From Baffinella frigidus (lineage: Eukaryota > Cryptophyceae > Cryptomonadales > Baffinellaceae), in the NCBI GenBank assembly GCA_026770585.1, contig MU646304.1, positions 629,650 to 642,557 on the forward strand: 12,908 nucleotides of DNA. The letters are read 5' to 3'. The notes under the pieces are model-generated. The model did not search any database. It saw only the letters and a list, made by a program, of their open reading frames with translations, and was not told the origin of the DNA. Below, one piece after another: positions 1 to 10,400 of this stretch (positions are counted from its first letter, which is position 1; the number at the start of each line of letters is the position of its first letter). Both the position numbers and the translations under genes were made by a program.

Positions 1-485
1 GCCCCCCCCCCCCCCCGCAGCCCCCGCCCCCCGCCCCCCGCGCCCGCGACGTGCGCTGTGCCTCGCCTCTTGTTCCAATTTTACCCCGTGAGGAGGCCTC
101 GTGTCCCTGCTGGAGATGACAGCTGCGCTACAGGGGTACCTCTCCTCACGTGGTCCCTAGTCCAGCTGAGCCCCACATCCCTCTCAGGAGAGGCACCCCT
201 GTATTGCAGCTGTCCACTCCTCGGGACCACCGTAGGTCTCGATGCCATATCCAGGAGTATCCAGGAGTATGGACGGGGGAGGTTAGGGCGCTCCAGCTCT
301 CTATCCTCCAGGATCGAGGAATCGCTCCGGACAAGTTTTATGGTCTGGGATTTAGGGCTGAGCTTGACCACCTCGACCCAGCTTCTACGAAATCCTTTTC
401 TGGGAACGGTGGGGTATGGCCCGCCAGGGATCTCTCGGGGCTGATTCGGCCTCACCCTTTCGGTGAGACCGAACGGAGCTTTCAC
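1..485. other. No assignable gene; C-rich tract and an open but unrecognised stretch
   Basis: Positions 1-50 are almost pure C. From 150 to 488 the + strand is open and contains a pyrimidine-rich stretch ending in ctccag at 313, followed by a segment reading DRGIAPDKFYGLGFRAELDH. This could be an upstream exon, but I recognise no family, no donor stands out, and the opposite strand is open over the same span. I do not call it a gene. Confidence 0.3.
120..212. repeat. Inverted repeat, 27-bp arms
   Basis: The segment at 120-146 (cagctgcgctacaggggtac...) is the reverse complement of 186-212 with three mismatches, and the arms are 39 bp apart. It is probably a decayed hairpin element. No target duplication could be defined. 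Confidence 0.7.
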
Positions 486-541
486 TGAAACATCTCAAAC
501 GTGGGACCGAATATGATGCGGTGCACGTTTGACATGTTTCA
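486..541. repeat. Inverted repeat, 18-bp arms
   Basis: tgaaacatctcaaacgtg at 486-503 pairs with cacgtttgacatgtttca at 524-541 with one mismatch, around a 20-bp loop. Confidence 0.7.
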
Positions 542-588
542 GCTCTCTCCGCACTCGACGGACATGCACGACTACTTTGTCAAGCTAA

Positions 589-744
589 TAGGGTAACGGC
601 CTGAAAAGTAGTTAGGCCTACGGCATTGCCTAGGACCTCCTACCGTAGGCCGAGACTTTTTGGTCCTAGGATCCCTCGGCCTACGGTAGGATGTCCTAGG
701 CAATGCCGTATGCCTAACTACCCCATTTTCAGGCAGTTAGCCTA
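589..744. mobile_element. MITE-like hairpin element, family A copy 1
   Basis: The element is almost wholly self-complementary: gggtaacggcctgaaaa at the left end pairs with ttttcaggcagttagcc at the right. Inner segments around cctaccgtaggccg and cggcctacggtagg also pair. Each end abuts a TA dinucleotide, as left by Tc1/mariner-type insertion. Copy 3 (9130-9289) has the same centre in the opposite orientation. Confidence 0.8.
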
Positions 745-761
745 TGAAAGCTGAGAGTTCA

Positions 762-909
762 TAGGATAACGCACTGAAAATGGGGTAGTTAGGCCCACGG
801 TATTGACTACGGTAGGCCGTAGGGGCCTAGGGGGGCTCGTATGAACAAGCAGGTCCTACCGTAGTCAATACCGTAGGCCTAACTACCCCATTCTCAGGCC
901 GTTACCCTA
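762..909. mobile_element. MITE-like hairpin element, family A copy 2
   Basis: It starts 17 bp after copy 1. The ends read TA/ggataacgcactgaaaatg and ctcaggccgttaccc/TA. The inner arms carry ggtattgactacggtagg and its complement cctaccgtagtcaatacc. The centre differs from copy 1, so the copies are diverged members rather than a recent local duplication. Confidence 0.78.
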
Positions 910-1163
910 TTCGAGTAGTAAGGCCACCAAGTAGGGGCAGAGCGAGGAGCTCGAATTTTAAGTGGCCCTTTTCGGCCACTTAAAGAATCGGCCGATTGTC
1001 GCGTAGCTCCCACCCGAGGAGCAGCAGTTGACTAATCCCCCCTTCGCCACGTACAAACCATGGTGCTTTTTAGTCAACGCCCCGGCACAAACCCTACCAC
1101 ATTAGTCAACCATCACACGGGGGACTCGCTACCTGTGGAAACCCGGAAAACCTCAAACCGTAG
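910..1163. other. Intergenic or intronic stretch with a short hairpin
   Basis: The only clear structure is a perfect 10-bp inverted repeat, ttaagtggcc at 958-967 and ggccacttaa at 974-983. It resembles the terminal sequence of the family B elements and may be a remnant of one. No coding signal was seen. Confidence 0.5.
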
Positions 1164-1200
1164 ATCTCAACGGAGGAGCTGCAAAAGGAGTTCCCCACAG
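1164..1200 (+). pseudogene. Shortened copy of exon 1a
   Basis: Starting atctcaacggaggagctg and continuing caaaaggagttcccc, this matches exon 1a with a 12-bp internal deletion and a few substitutions. It is preceded by AG, as the exon is. It lies about 170 bp upstream of the exon and cannot encode a full segment. Confidence 0.7.
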
Positions 1201-1212
1201 GACAGGTTGAAA

Positions 1213-1360
1213 CATGCCAAAAGTTGACGGCGCTGGTGCTAGCCAGTCACGCGTCCCCCCCACGACTCACGTGCCAGAGGTTGCGCCGGGGCGTACAACA
1301 CCGCCAAAAGTCGACGGTGCCGGCGCAAAGTTGACGACGCAAAGTTGACGCCGTCAACTT
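1213..1360. repeat. Cluster of AAAGTTGAC motifs
   Basis: Related gttgacgg/gtcgacgg words recur at about 1220, 1308, 1329 and 1342. The last forms a hairpin with cgtcaacttt (1352-1361) directly before the exon 1a acceptor. The same word forms the ends of the family C elements near exons 3, 7 and 8. Confidence 0.5.
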
Positions 1361-1366
1361 TTACAG

Positions 1367-1483
1367 ATCCCAACGGAGGAGCTGCTGGTGGTGCTGCAAA
1401 AGGAGTTCCCCGCGGGGAAGATTGGGACGACCCCTGCGGGCATCGCGAATCTCATTTCCCAGATGGACAGCGACCAGGACCAG
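1367..1483 (+). CDS. PSY: Exon 1a, N-terminal extension of PSY
   Basis: This 39-codon open segment begins [11 protein letters not shown] and ends QMDSDQDQ, between an acceptor (acttttacag) and a phase-0 donor (accag/gtgcta). It lies upstream of the catalytic core and matches no family I recognise; its acidic, amphipathic look suggests a helical linker after a transit peptide. An in-frame TGA at 1346-1348 and the absence of an ATG mean it cannot be a first exon on its own and must be spliced to something upstream. A shortened copy of the same sequence lies 200 bp upstream, as happens with the proven exons, which is indirect support that this is an exon. It joins in phase 0 to exon 1b. It could instead be a chance open stretch, since no homology proves it. 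Confidence 0.6.
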
Positions 1484-4400
1484 GTGCTACAGCCCACCTA
1501 CCCTAACACAGGATACCGTAACACATACTTACCCTCCACACATACCCTAACACAGGTTACCGTAACACATACGTACCCTCCACACATACTCCGTCGGCCG
1601 GCCCCCGGTTTCCCCTTGCAAGGAAGTATGCCTGAAGGGTGGACACCATAACGCATACCTACCCTCCACACATACTCAATCAGTCCGGCCTCGACGGGTA
1701 TGTGTTAGGGTAGGTCCACTGTACTGAAAACCCCTACCCCGTAGTTCAAAATCGAGGTGTCTGCCTTGATTTGGCAAATCAATCTCAAAATTTCTGGACA
1801 CGACTCCGACGCGGCTGGTATAACGTTGGCGTCCAGGTTTAGGGTGTAAAAATCAATTAATTTGCCCCCCCCCCGGGAATTGGAGCCACTTGGTGTCAGA
1901 ATCTCACACCTCGATTTTGAACTACGGGGTAGGGGTTTTCATTAGTGGGACCCCGCGCCATTCTCCAGATGTGAAAATGGCTACAAGGTTAGCCACGCCA
2001 GATTGCTCGAGGAGGTTCGGCTTTTTCCGAGCGCACTTTTGGGCGCCGAACTATTGCCCAAGTCAACTATTTCCCCGTATTCCTCCCGGGAATGGACTTT
2101 TGGCGACCCCTTCCAAGGCTCATACGCCCTACCGTAGGGCCCTAGGACCTGCCTAGGACCTCTTGGGTTTCAAATTCGATGGCATACCGTATCCCTTACG
2201 AATCGATACCCCTTAAGTGGCGAGGCCGTCAAATTTGACGGCCAAGAGGTCCCTAGGCAGGTCCAAGGGCCCTACGGTAGGGCGTATGGGCCTACTCGCC
2301 ACTTCAGGGACACGTCTCTAGGTAGTGAATTCACTCTAAGGATACGTCTCGAGATAGTGAAGTCACTCTAAATTCATACCAGGTTGAGGCTAGATTGAAT
2401 GAAGTAGGCGTATCCCTTGAGTGGCGAGTAGGCGCATACGCCCTACGGTAGGGCCCTGGGACCTGCCTAGGACCTCTCGGGGGTCGAATTCGACCCCCTG
2501 GCCACTTGAGGGATACATCTGAGATAGTGAATTCACTCTAAATTCATACCAGGTTGAGATTGAATGGAGCAGACGCATAGCAGCCGCAAGACCCCGATGT
2601 GGGCCCGCCCCTACGAGTTTAGGGTTCAGGGTTTAGGGTTTAGGGTTTAGGGTTCACCCCCCGGTGGTCGCACCCACTCCTTTCCAGCCTGAACAGGGAC
2701 GTCTATCAGCCTACTGGCCACTCACGGCATACCTGCATTATCGGCCACTTAACATTGTCGGCCACTTAACATTGTCGGCCACTTCACATTATCGGCCACT
2801 TAACAGCCCCGCGTTGCCTTCCCGCAGGTGGTTTCAGACACGGAGTTTCTCCAGGGACATGAGTTACATGACCATAAACCCTAAATCCTAAACCCTAAAC
2901 AAGGTGGTTTCGGTCACGGAGTTTCTCCAGGGACACAATTGACATACCGCCCCTAAACCCTAAACCCTAAACCCTAAAACAAGGTGGTTTTGGTCACGGA
3001 ATTTCTCCAGGGACATACGTGACATACCGCCCCTAAACCCTAAACCCTAAACCCTACGCCCTAAACCCTACACCCTAAACCCTAACCCCTACACAAGGTG
3101 GTTTCGGTCACGGAGTTCCTGCAGACGCTGTTCCGGGACATGAGTGTTGAGGAATCGGACCGGCTGTATGCCCAGGCCCGGAAGGAACAGGTTGCGAGCC
3201 CCCCCCCCACAAGCGTAAAGCATCAAGCGTGTAAAGCTGAAAGCGCAGCTTAGTGTAAAGCATCAAGCACATCTCCCCGTCTAGAGAGGAGTTTCTCCAG
3301 ACGCTGTTCCGGGACATGAGTGTGGAGGAATCGGACCGGCTGTACGCCCAGGCGCGGAAGGGACAGGTTGCGAGCCCCCCCCCCCCCCCCCCCAAGTGTA
3401 AAGCATCAAGCGTAGGCATTAAAGCGCATGTTAGTGTGCCCCCCAAGCGTAACGCATAAAGCGTGTCAGGCATAAAGCGCATCCTAGTGTAAAGCGTCAA
3501 GCACATCTCCCCGCCCCCAAGCGTCAAGTATAAAGCGTGTAAAGCATGCAAGCGCATCTTGGTGTAAAGCATCAAAACGCATCTTTCCCCCCTTTGCGGC
3601 TATCCGCCTGAGTGTAAAGCGCGACGCGCATGTTCTATAGCTAAAGTATAAAGCGTGTAGAGCATGCAAGCGCATCTTAGTGTAAAGCATCAAACGCATC
3701 TTTCCCCCCTTTGCGGCTATCCGCCTTAGTGTAAAGCGTGAAGCGCGTCCTCTACCTTTACACTAAGGCTGAGTGTAAAGCGCTTCACGCTTTACACTTA
3801 GTGTACAGCGTGACGCGCATGTTCTAGCCGAGCGAGAAGATCTACACTCAAGATCTAGAGAGGAGTTTCTCCAGACGCTGTTCCGGACATGAGTGAGGAC
3901 GCGGGCCGGCTGTATGCCCAGGCCCGGATGGGACAGGTTGCGAGCCCCCCCCCGTGGTGACAGCGTTAGTGTAAAACGTAAAGCGCATGTCCCTCAAGTG
4001 ACTGTAGGCTCATACGCCCTACGGTAGGGCCCTAGGACCTGCCTAGGGCTTCGACGGGCGAACATTCGCCCGTCCGTCACTTCAGGGATAGCCGAGAGTG
4101 TATGTGTTGTTACCATTAGGCGTTAGTGTTCAGCATAAAGCGCATCGTATAGCCGAGAGTAGGTGGTTTCGCGCAGGCGCGGAAGGGACAGGTTGCGAGC
4201 CCCCCGTAAGGTTGCGAGCCCCCCGTATTGGGGCGATCGGCTTTCGTGTAAAGCATCAAGATGCTTCGATTGCACGCAGCCTGAGACAAGAGTGGTGGAA
4301 ACGTCTGCAACCCACACAGCGGGCTACGAAGAGACTTTCGGCCCATTTCGGGCCGAGTTTCGTTTTCCTTATCCGTAGGAACCCCCCTTTGTCCCTACGG

Positions 4401-7400
4401 GTTGCCTACCGTAGGGTCCTATGGTCTTATCGCTTAGGGGTTATTCAATATCCCTTCGGAGGCCGCTGTGTGGCTAGCGCTACCTTGATCCTATCTGGGC
4501 GCGCCATTGGTTGCGGGTTCAATACATCGAACCCTCAACCTCAACGCTCCCTAAACCCTACCAAACGCCCCCGCCCCGCCCCCCCCCCTCCCTCCCTCTG
4601 ACTCTCTCTCTCTGACTCTCTCTCTCTGACTCTCTCTGACTCTCTCTCTCTCTCTGACTCTCTCTCTCTCTCTCTCTCTCCCATCCAGGTGAAGGACGCG
4701 TACGAGGAGTGCAGGGAGCTGACCTCGGAGTACGCGAAAACCTTCTTCCTCGCCACCCTCGCCATGGAGGACACCCAGGCCAAGGCCACCTGGTCCCAAC
4801 CCCCAACCCCCACACCACATCAGCCTATTCGGTCTCGCCAATTTGGTGTCAAGACCTGGGACCCTACGGTAGGCAACCCGTAGGGACATAGGGGGGTTCC
4901 TACGGATACGGTAACGGAAACAAGGCCCGATTTGAGGGGCGTAGGGGGGTTCCTACGGATAAGGTCAACGGAAAGGTGGCCTGATTTTGGCCGAAAATCC
5001 CTTGGTAGCGCGCTGTGTGGTAAGGAATAGTCGGTAAACGCGGCGCGGAGCTGGCCTCGGAGTACGCGAGGTAGGGGTGAGGTAGGGGCGAGGTAGAGGG
5101 GGGAGGTAGGGGTGAGGAAGGGTGGGGATGGAAGAGACGTTCTTCCTCGCCATGGAGGACACCCAGGCCAAGGCCACCTGGTCCTAACCCCATAACCCAA
5201 ACCCATAAACCCCCAGACCCCCAAACTCCCAGACCCCCAAACCCCCATACCCCCATACCCCCTACCCACAAACCCCCAAACCCCTGAACCCCTGAACACA
5301 AACCCCTAACCCAAACCATCAACCCCTGAACAACGCCCAGGCTAAGGCCACGTGGTCCGCCCCCAAACCCCCAAACCCTGAGTTGACCCTAGACCCCACA
5401 CCCCACACCCCAAACCCTCAACCCCCAGACACCCATGGGGCAGGCTCCCCGTAGGACAGGCACATCCCACACGAAACCCGGCCTGCCACGACCCCACATG
5501 TAAGTAGGATCCGCGTTCTCGAGTGGGCAGGGCGAGACACGCGAGGCAGAGATCTCTGGGCAAACCCCTCCCGTGACAGAAGCTGTTTCTCATACCGTGC
5601 GTGGATGGCAGGGCGGTCTACGCGACCCAGCCTGCCCCATAGGTGTCTGGGGGTTGAGGGTTTGAGGTTTGGGGCTAATCCACATAGGACAGGCACATCC
5701 TACCCGTAACATGTTCTGAAACGCACGTGCACTTGGCAGGGCGAACTACGCGTCGTGCCGGCGCGTCGACGAGCGTGTCAGAACATCTTACGGGTGGGAT
5801 CTGCGATGTTAGCCTCTCGTGTGCTGCGTTTCGGAGCATCTTACGGGCGGGGTCTGCGATGTTAGCCTCTCGGATGCTGCGTTTCGGAGCATCTTACGGG
5901 TGGGATCTGCGATGTTAGCCTCTCGATCTGCGATGTTAGCCTCTCGTGTGCTGCGTTTCGGAGCATCTTACGGGCGGGATCTGCGATGTTAGCCTCTCGA
6001 TCTGCGATGTTAGCCTCTCGTTTCAGAGCATCTTACGGGTGGGATGCGCGTGGCAGGGCGATCTACGCGTGGTGCCGGCGCGTGGACGAGATCGTCGACG
6101 GGCCGACGGCCGACCCCGACCCCGAGGTGCAGCGCGTCGCGCTCGACGAATGGATGAGCAGGTCCTAGCTGCCAGCCGCCCCTTTTCGCTCCAAAGTTGA
6201 CGGGGTCGTACCACGGATCCAGCATGTCAACTTAAGAATAGTCGGCCAGCGACGAATGGATGAGCAGGTCGGCTCCAGCCCTCAGAAAGTCAGCCCTCAG
6301 AAGTAGACGTGCGCGAGTTTGACCAGTTTGAGCGTTGTTCTGGTGCAGAGTGGGCGCACGACTCGGGGTTTGCTCCGCCGCAGCCGCTCCTTTTCGCTCC
6401 AAAGTTGACGGGGTTGTACCACGGATCCAGCATGTCAACTTAAGAGTAGTCGGTCAGCGCGCATGAGTACCGCGGGGTGTAGGGTTTCGGGGTTTTATTT
6501 CAGGGAGAGCACGCACGAAAGGTGGTTTGTTTGTGCGCGTCGTGGTGCAGAGTACGCGCGAGAGTTTGACGAGTTTGAGCGTTTTTTTTTGCTAACGATG
6601 CTGTTAGCGTTTTTTTTTGGCTCATGATGCTGGTATATCGCAAGCTGGAACGGATGCACCGAAATGAGGGGCGGGCCCTAACCCCTAAACCCCAACCCCC
6701 TAAACCCCTGAACCCCTGAACCAACCCCCTAAACCCCTAAACCCCTCAACCCCTGAACCCTCAACCCTGACCCCTAACCCGAGGCTGGGACGGATGCGCG
6801 CCGAATCGAGGGGAAGAGGGGGCTACAAAGGGATATATCGTGAATAACCTATAACTGGACAATCCATGGGACCCTACGTTAGGCAATCCGTAGGGACTAG
6901 GGTTGTTCCTGCGAACATCCTAACCGATCTTTGGGCTGAATCGGGCCAAAACATCCTCACCGATATTTGGCCAGAACCGGGCCGAAAAATCCTTCGTAAC
7001 CCGTCCTTGGTAACCCGCTGTGCGGATCCCAGGCTGGGAATTGTATGACCTACGGGTCGCCCTACGGTAGGAGGTGGCTAGCAAATTCTTGTGGGTGTGG
7101 CCTATCTATGATAGATGGACGGCTTATTTGGACGTGACTTCGTAACCCGTCCTTGGTAACCCACTGTGCGGGTCCCAGGCTGGAACGCATGCACCGCAAC
7201 GAGGGGCGGGGCGGGCCCTACGCCCTAAACCACTAAACCCTACACCCCTAAACCCCTAGACCCCCAAACCCCTCACCCCAAACCCAGGCTGGAACGGATG
7301 CACCACAACAAGGGGAGGGGCGGGCCCTGAACCCTAAACCCCTCAACCCTAAACCCTACACTCCAAACCCAACCCCTAAACCCCTAAACCCTTACACCCC

Positions 7401-10400
7401 ACACCCAGGCTGGAACGGATGCACCGGAACGAGGGGAAGGGCGGGCTCGACAACTTCGACGTAGCGTTCCAGGATATGCTCAGCCAGGTCCACTCCCCTG
7501 CACCCGAAACCCGAAACCCGAAATTCCTCACGCCTGACAACAGCAAACCCCGAAACCCGAAGCCTGAAACCCGAAACACGAAGCCTGAAACACGAAGCCT
7601 GAAGCCTGAAACACGAAACCCGAAGCCTGAAACCCGAGACTCGAAGCCTGAAACCCGAAACCCGAAGCCTGAAACCCGAAGCCTGAAACCCGAAACCTGA
7701 AACCCGAAACCCGAAACCCGAAACCCGAAACCTGAAACCCGAAAACCGAAGCCCGAGACCCGAAGCCCTAAGCTTCCACTCGAGAACGCTAGAGGGGCCT
7801 ATTTAAAACCGATATGCTTGTAAAAGTGCGAATTTGTGCCATTAAGTTTAATTCTCTGAAGGCAAGTTGACTTTTGATACGTAACTCTGCGAAAATTGCA
7901 CAGTCAGGAGGTTACTTTACCCTACCCTGATACAAATATTTACATCCCTACATGTAAACAGGATCCTCTAGCATTCTCGAGTGGTTCGATGTCGTGTCTC
8001 AGGATAGGCTCAGCCAGGTCCGAAACCGTGAACCCTGAACTCCTCTCACACGCCCGACAACAGCGAACTCGAAACCTCGTCTTGTAAACCCTAAACCATA
8101 AACTCGAAACCCGAAACCCGAAACCCTGAACCCCAACCCCCTCACCCCTTGCAGACGCCGAACAGCGATTTGGAGCCGTACAGGGAAATGGTGCGCGGGA
8201 TGCAGATGGACATCACCGACTTCCGCTACCAGGTGTGCCTTGATAGTAAGTTGCTATGAACTTGATAGTAAGTTGGTAAGTTCATAGTAAGTTCATAGTA
8301 GCTTCATAGTAAGTTGGCAACTTCATAGTAAGTTGCTATGAACTTCATAGTAAGTTGCTAACTTCGTAGGAACTTCATAGTAACGTCATAGTAACGTCAT
8401 AGTAACGTCATAGTAACTTGATAGTAACTTGATAGTAAGTTACTATGAGAACAGCGACTTGGAGCCGTACAGGGAAATGGTGCGCGGGATGCAGATGGAC
8501 ATCACCGACTTCCGCCACCCGGTAGCAGTAGAGGATCTGCATCCCGCGCACCATCTCCCTGTACGGCTCCAAATCGCTGTTCTCATAGTAACTTGCTATG
8601 AAGTTACTATGAAGTTACTGTGAAGTCTGCATCCCGCGCACCCCTACTACGGGTGTGCTCTTGCGCCGAGCGTTCCCAGCGTGTAGCGTGTGCGCGAGGT
8701 GAGGCAAATCGCAGCGCGCGCGCACACTCATCTCGGAAGATAACCGAACCAGTTCCTTTTCAATAGGAGGTTGAATAGGAGAAATTAGTAAGGGCATAGT
8801 AAATTCAATTAGGCCTCCTAATTAAATGCAAACGCTAAGCAGGGAACTGATTCAGTTATCTTTCGAGATGCATACTGTCCTGGTGCTGGCCCGGGCCGTG
8901 CCAGCACCAGGCAAATCGCACCGCGCGCGCATACCACGCCAGATTCTTGGAAGGGGTTGCCAAAAGTCAATTTCCCCTGAAGGCAGTGGTTTTCAAAAGT
9001 CAAAAGTCCTATCCTGTAAGGTTCTAAAAAAATTAACCCCCTCCTGGGCTCTGGCGTGGTACTGTCCTGGTGCTGGCCCGGGCCAGCACCAGGACAACCT
9101 CTCGTGAGCAACACGCTTCTGGAAGTTCATAGGCCAACGGCCTGAAAATGGGGTAGTTAGACATACGGCATTGCCTAGGACCTCCTACCGTAGGCCGAGG
9201 GATCCTAGGACCAAAAAGTCTCGGCCTACGGTAGGAGGTCCTAGGCAATCCCGTAGGCCTAACTACCCCATTTTCAGGCCGTTACCCTATTAAAGTAGCG
9301 TTCTGGTTCAGGGGTTCGTTCATTATGTTGAGAGGAAGTGAGGCAGAGCTAGGTCTCGCCCCTCCGGAAGTTCTAGCTCTGCCGCAGTTAACATGGGCTC
9401 CTCATTAAATACATTTAGATACTCTTTGCACTGGAGCGTTTCTGAATCGGGTTCAGAAACGCTCAAGTTCATAGTAAGTTCATAGTGAGTTCATAGCAAC
9501 TTCGTAGCAAGTTCATAGTAACGTCATAGTAAGTTAATAGTAACTTGATAGGAAGTTACTATGACCGGCGGCCGACGCGAGACGGGAATTGGTGGTTAGG
9601 GTTCAGGGGTTTGGGGTGGTGCAGGGTTTACCCTGTCCTACACCCTCCAGGTTCCGCAGCACACTCATAGGATAACGGCCTGAAAACCGGGTAGTTAAGC
9701 CTACGGTAGGCCGTAGGGCCCCTAGACCCCAACTTTTTCGTAGGAGCCCCCCTAGGCCTACCGTAGTGAATACCGTAGTAGGCCTAACTACCCGGTTCTC
9801 AGCCCGTTACCCTATTAACACGCACAGCACGTTTCTGAAGCGCGGGGTCTAGCTCTGCCTCATTCGGGTTGACCGACTATTCTCAAATTGCAGTGAAATA
9901 TGCACGGCACGTTTCTCAAGCGCGGGGGTCCCCGCAGACGTGGGAGGAGCTGTACCTCTACTGCTTCCGGGTGGCGTCCACCGTGGGGCTCATGACCTTA
10001 CCGATCATGGGGACGTCGGACGGCGTGACGCTGGAGGAGGCGCGCGAGCCGGCTGTGGCCCTCGGCATCGCCCTTCAGGTACCGTCAGTCACCGGTTATT
10101 TTTATTTTTACTTGAAAGCAATTTCAGGCACTTGATGGAACGGAACGAGCGACGCCTGGGGGGCGTGTTAGGATCCTACCTACGGGGGTTGGGATCCCAC
10201 GGGTAGGGGTAGGGATTGCCTCACCTCGTAGCGCTACGAGGGCCACGAGATCCTACGGGGGAACGAGCGACGCCAACTCACAGCGCGCCGCCCCTACGGT
10301 TTCGCGTTTAGGGGTTTGGGGTTCATGGCCCCGTAACACCCGAGCGAATGAACGACTTTTGACTCGTCGGTATCCCTTAAGTGGCCAGTAGGCTCATACG

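Noticed and set aside
3108-3699. Minus-strand frames of 155 and 71 codons across the AGTGTAAAGC region
   Set aside because: They read antisense through exon 1b copies and a minisatellite; composition is repetitive and no domain is visible.
4509-4535. tRNA-like T-arm (gcgggttcaata)
   Set aside because: No acceptor stem, anticodon arm or D-arm can be placed around it.
4541-4889. Minus-strand frames rich in [12 protein letters not shown]
   Set aside because: They are the complement of the CT microsatellite that serves as the pyrimidine tract of exon 2.
4866-7075. CCTACGGTAGG cores taken as transcription-factor operators
   Set aside because: Nearly all lie inside inverted-repeat elements or their remnants, so a regulatory reading is not supported by position.
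8236-8455. CRISPR-like regular repeats
   Set aside because: Units are about 11-12 bp with no unique spacers of constant length; this is a minisatellite in a eukaryotic intron.
8818-9114. Overlapping frames of 98 and 93 codons on opposite strands
   Set aside because: Both are generated by the palindromes at 8879-8911 and 9063-9096; no recognisable protein content.
9869-10135. 88-codon frame starting from an ATG-like site ahead of exon 6 taken as a separate gene
   Set aside because: Its conserved part is exactly exon 6; the sequence before 9938 and after 10078 does not match the family and is explained as intron.
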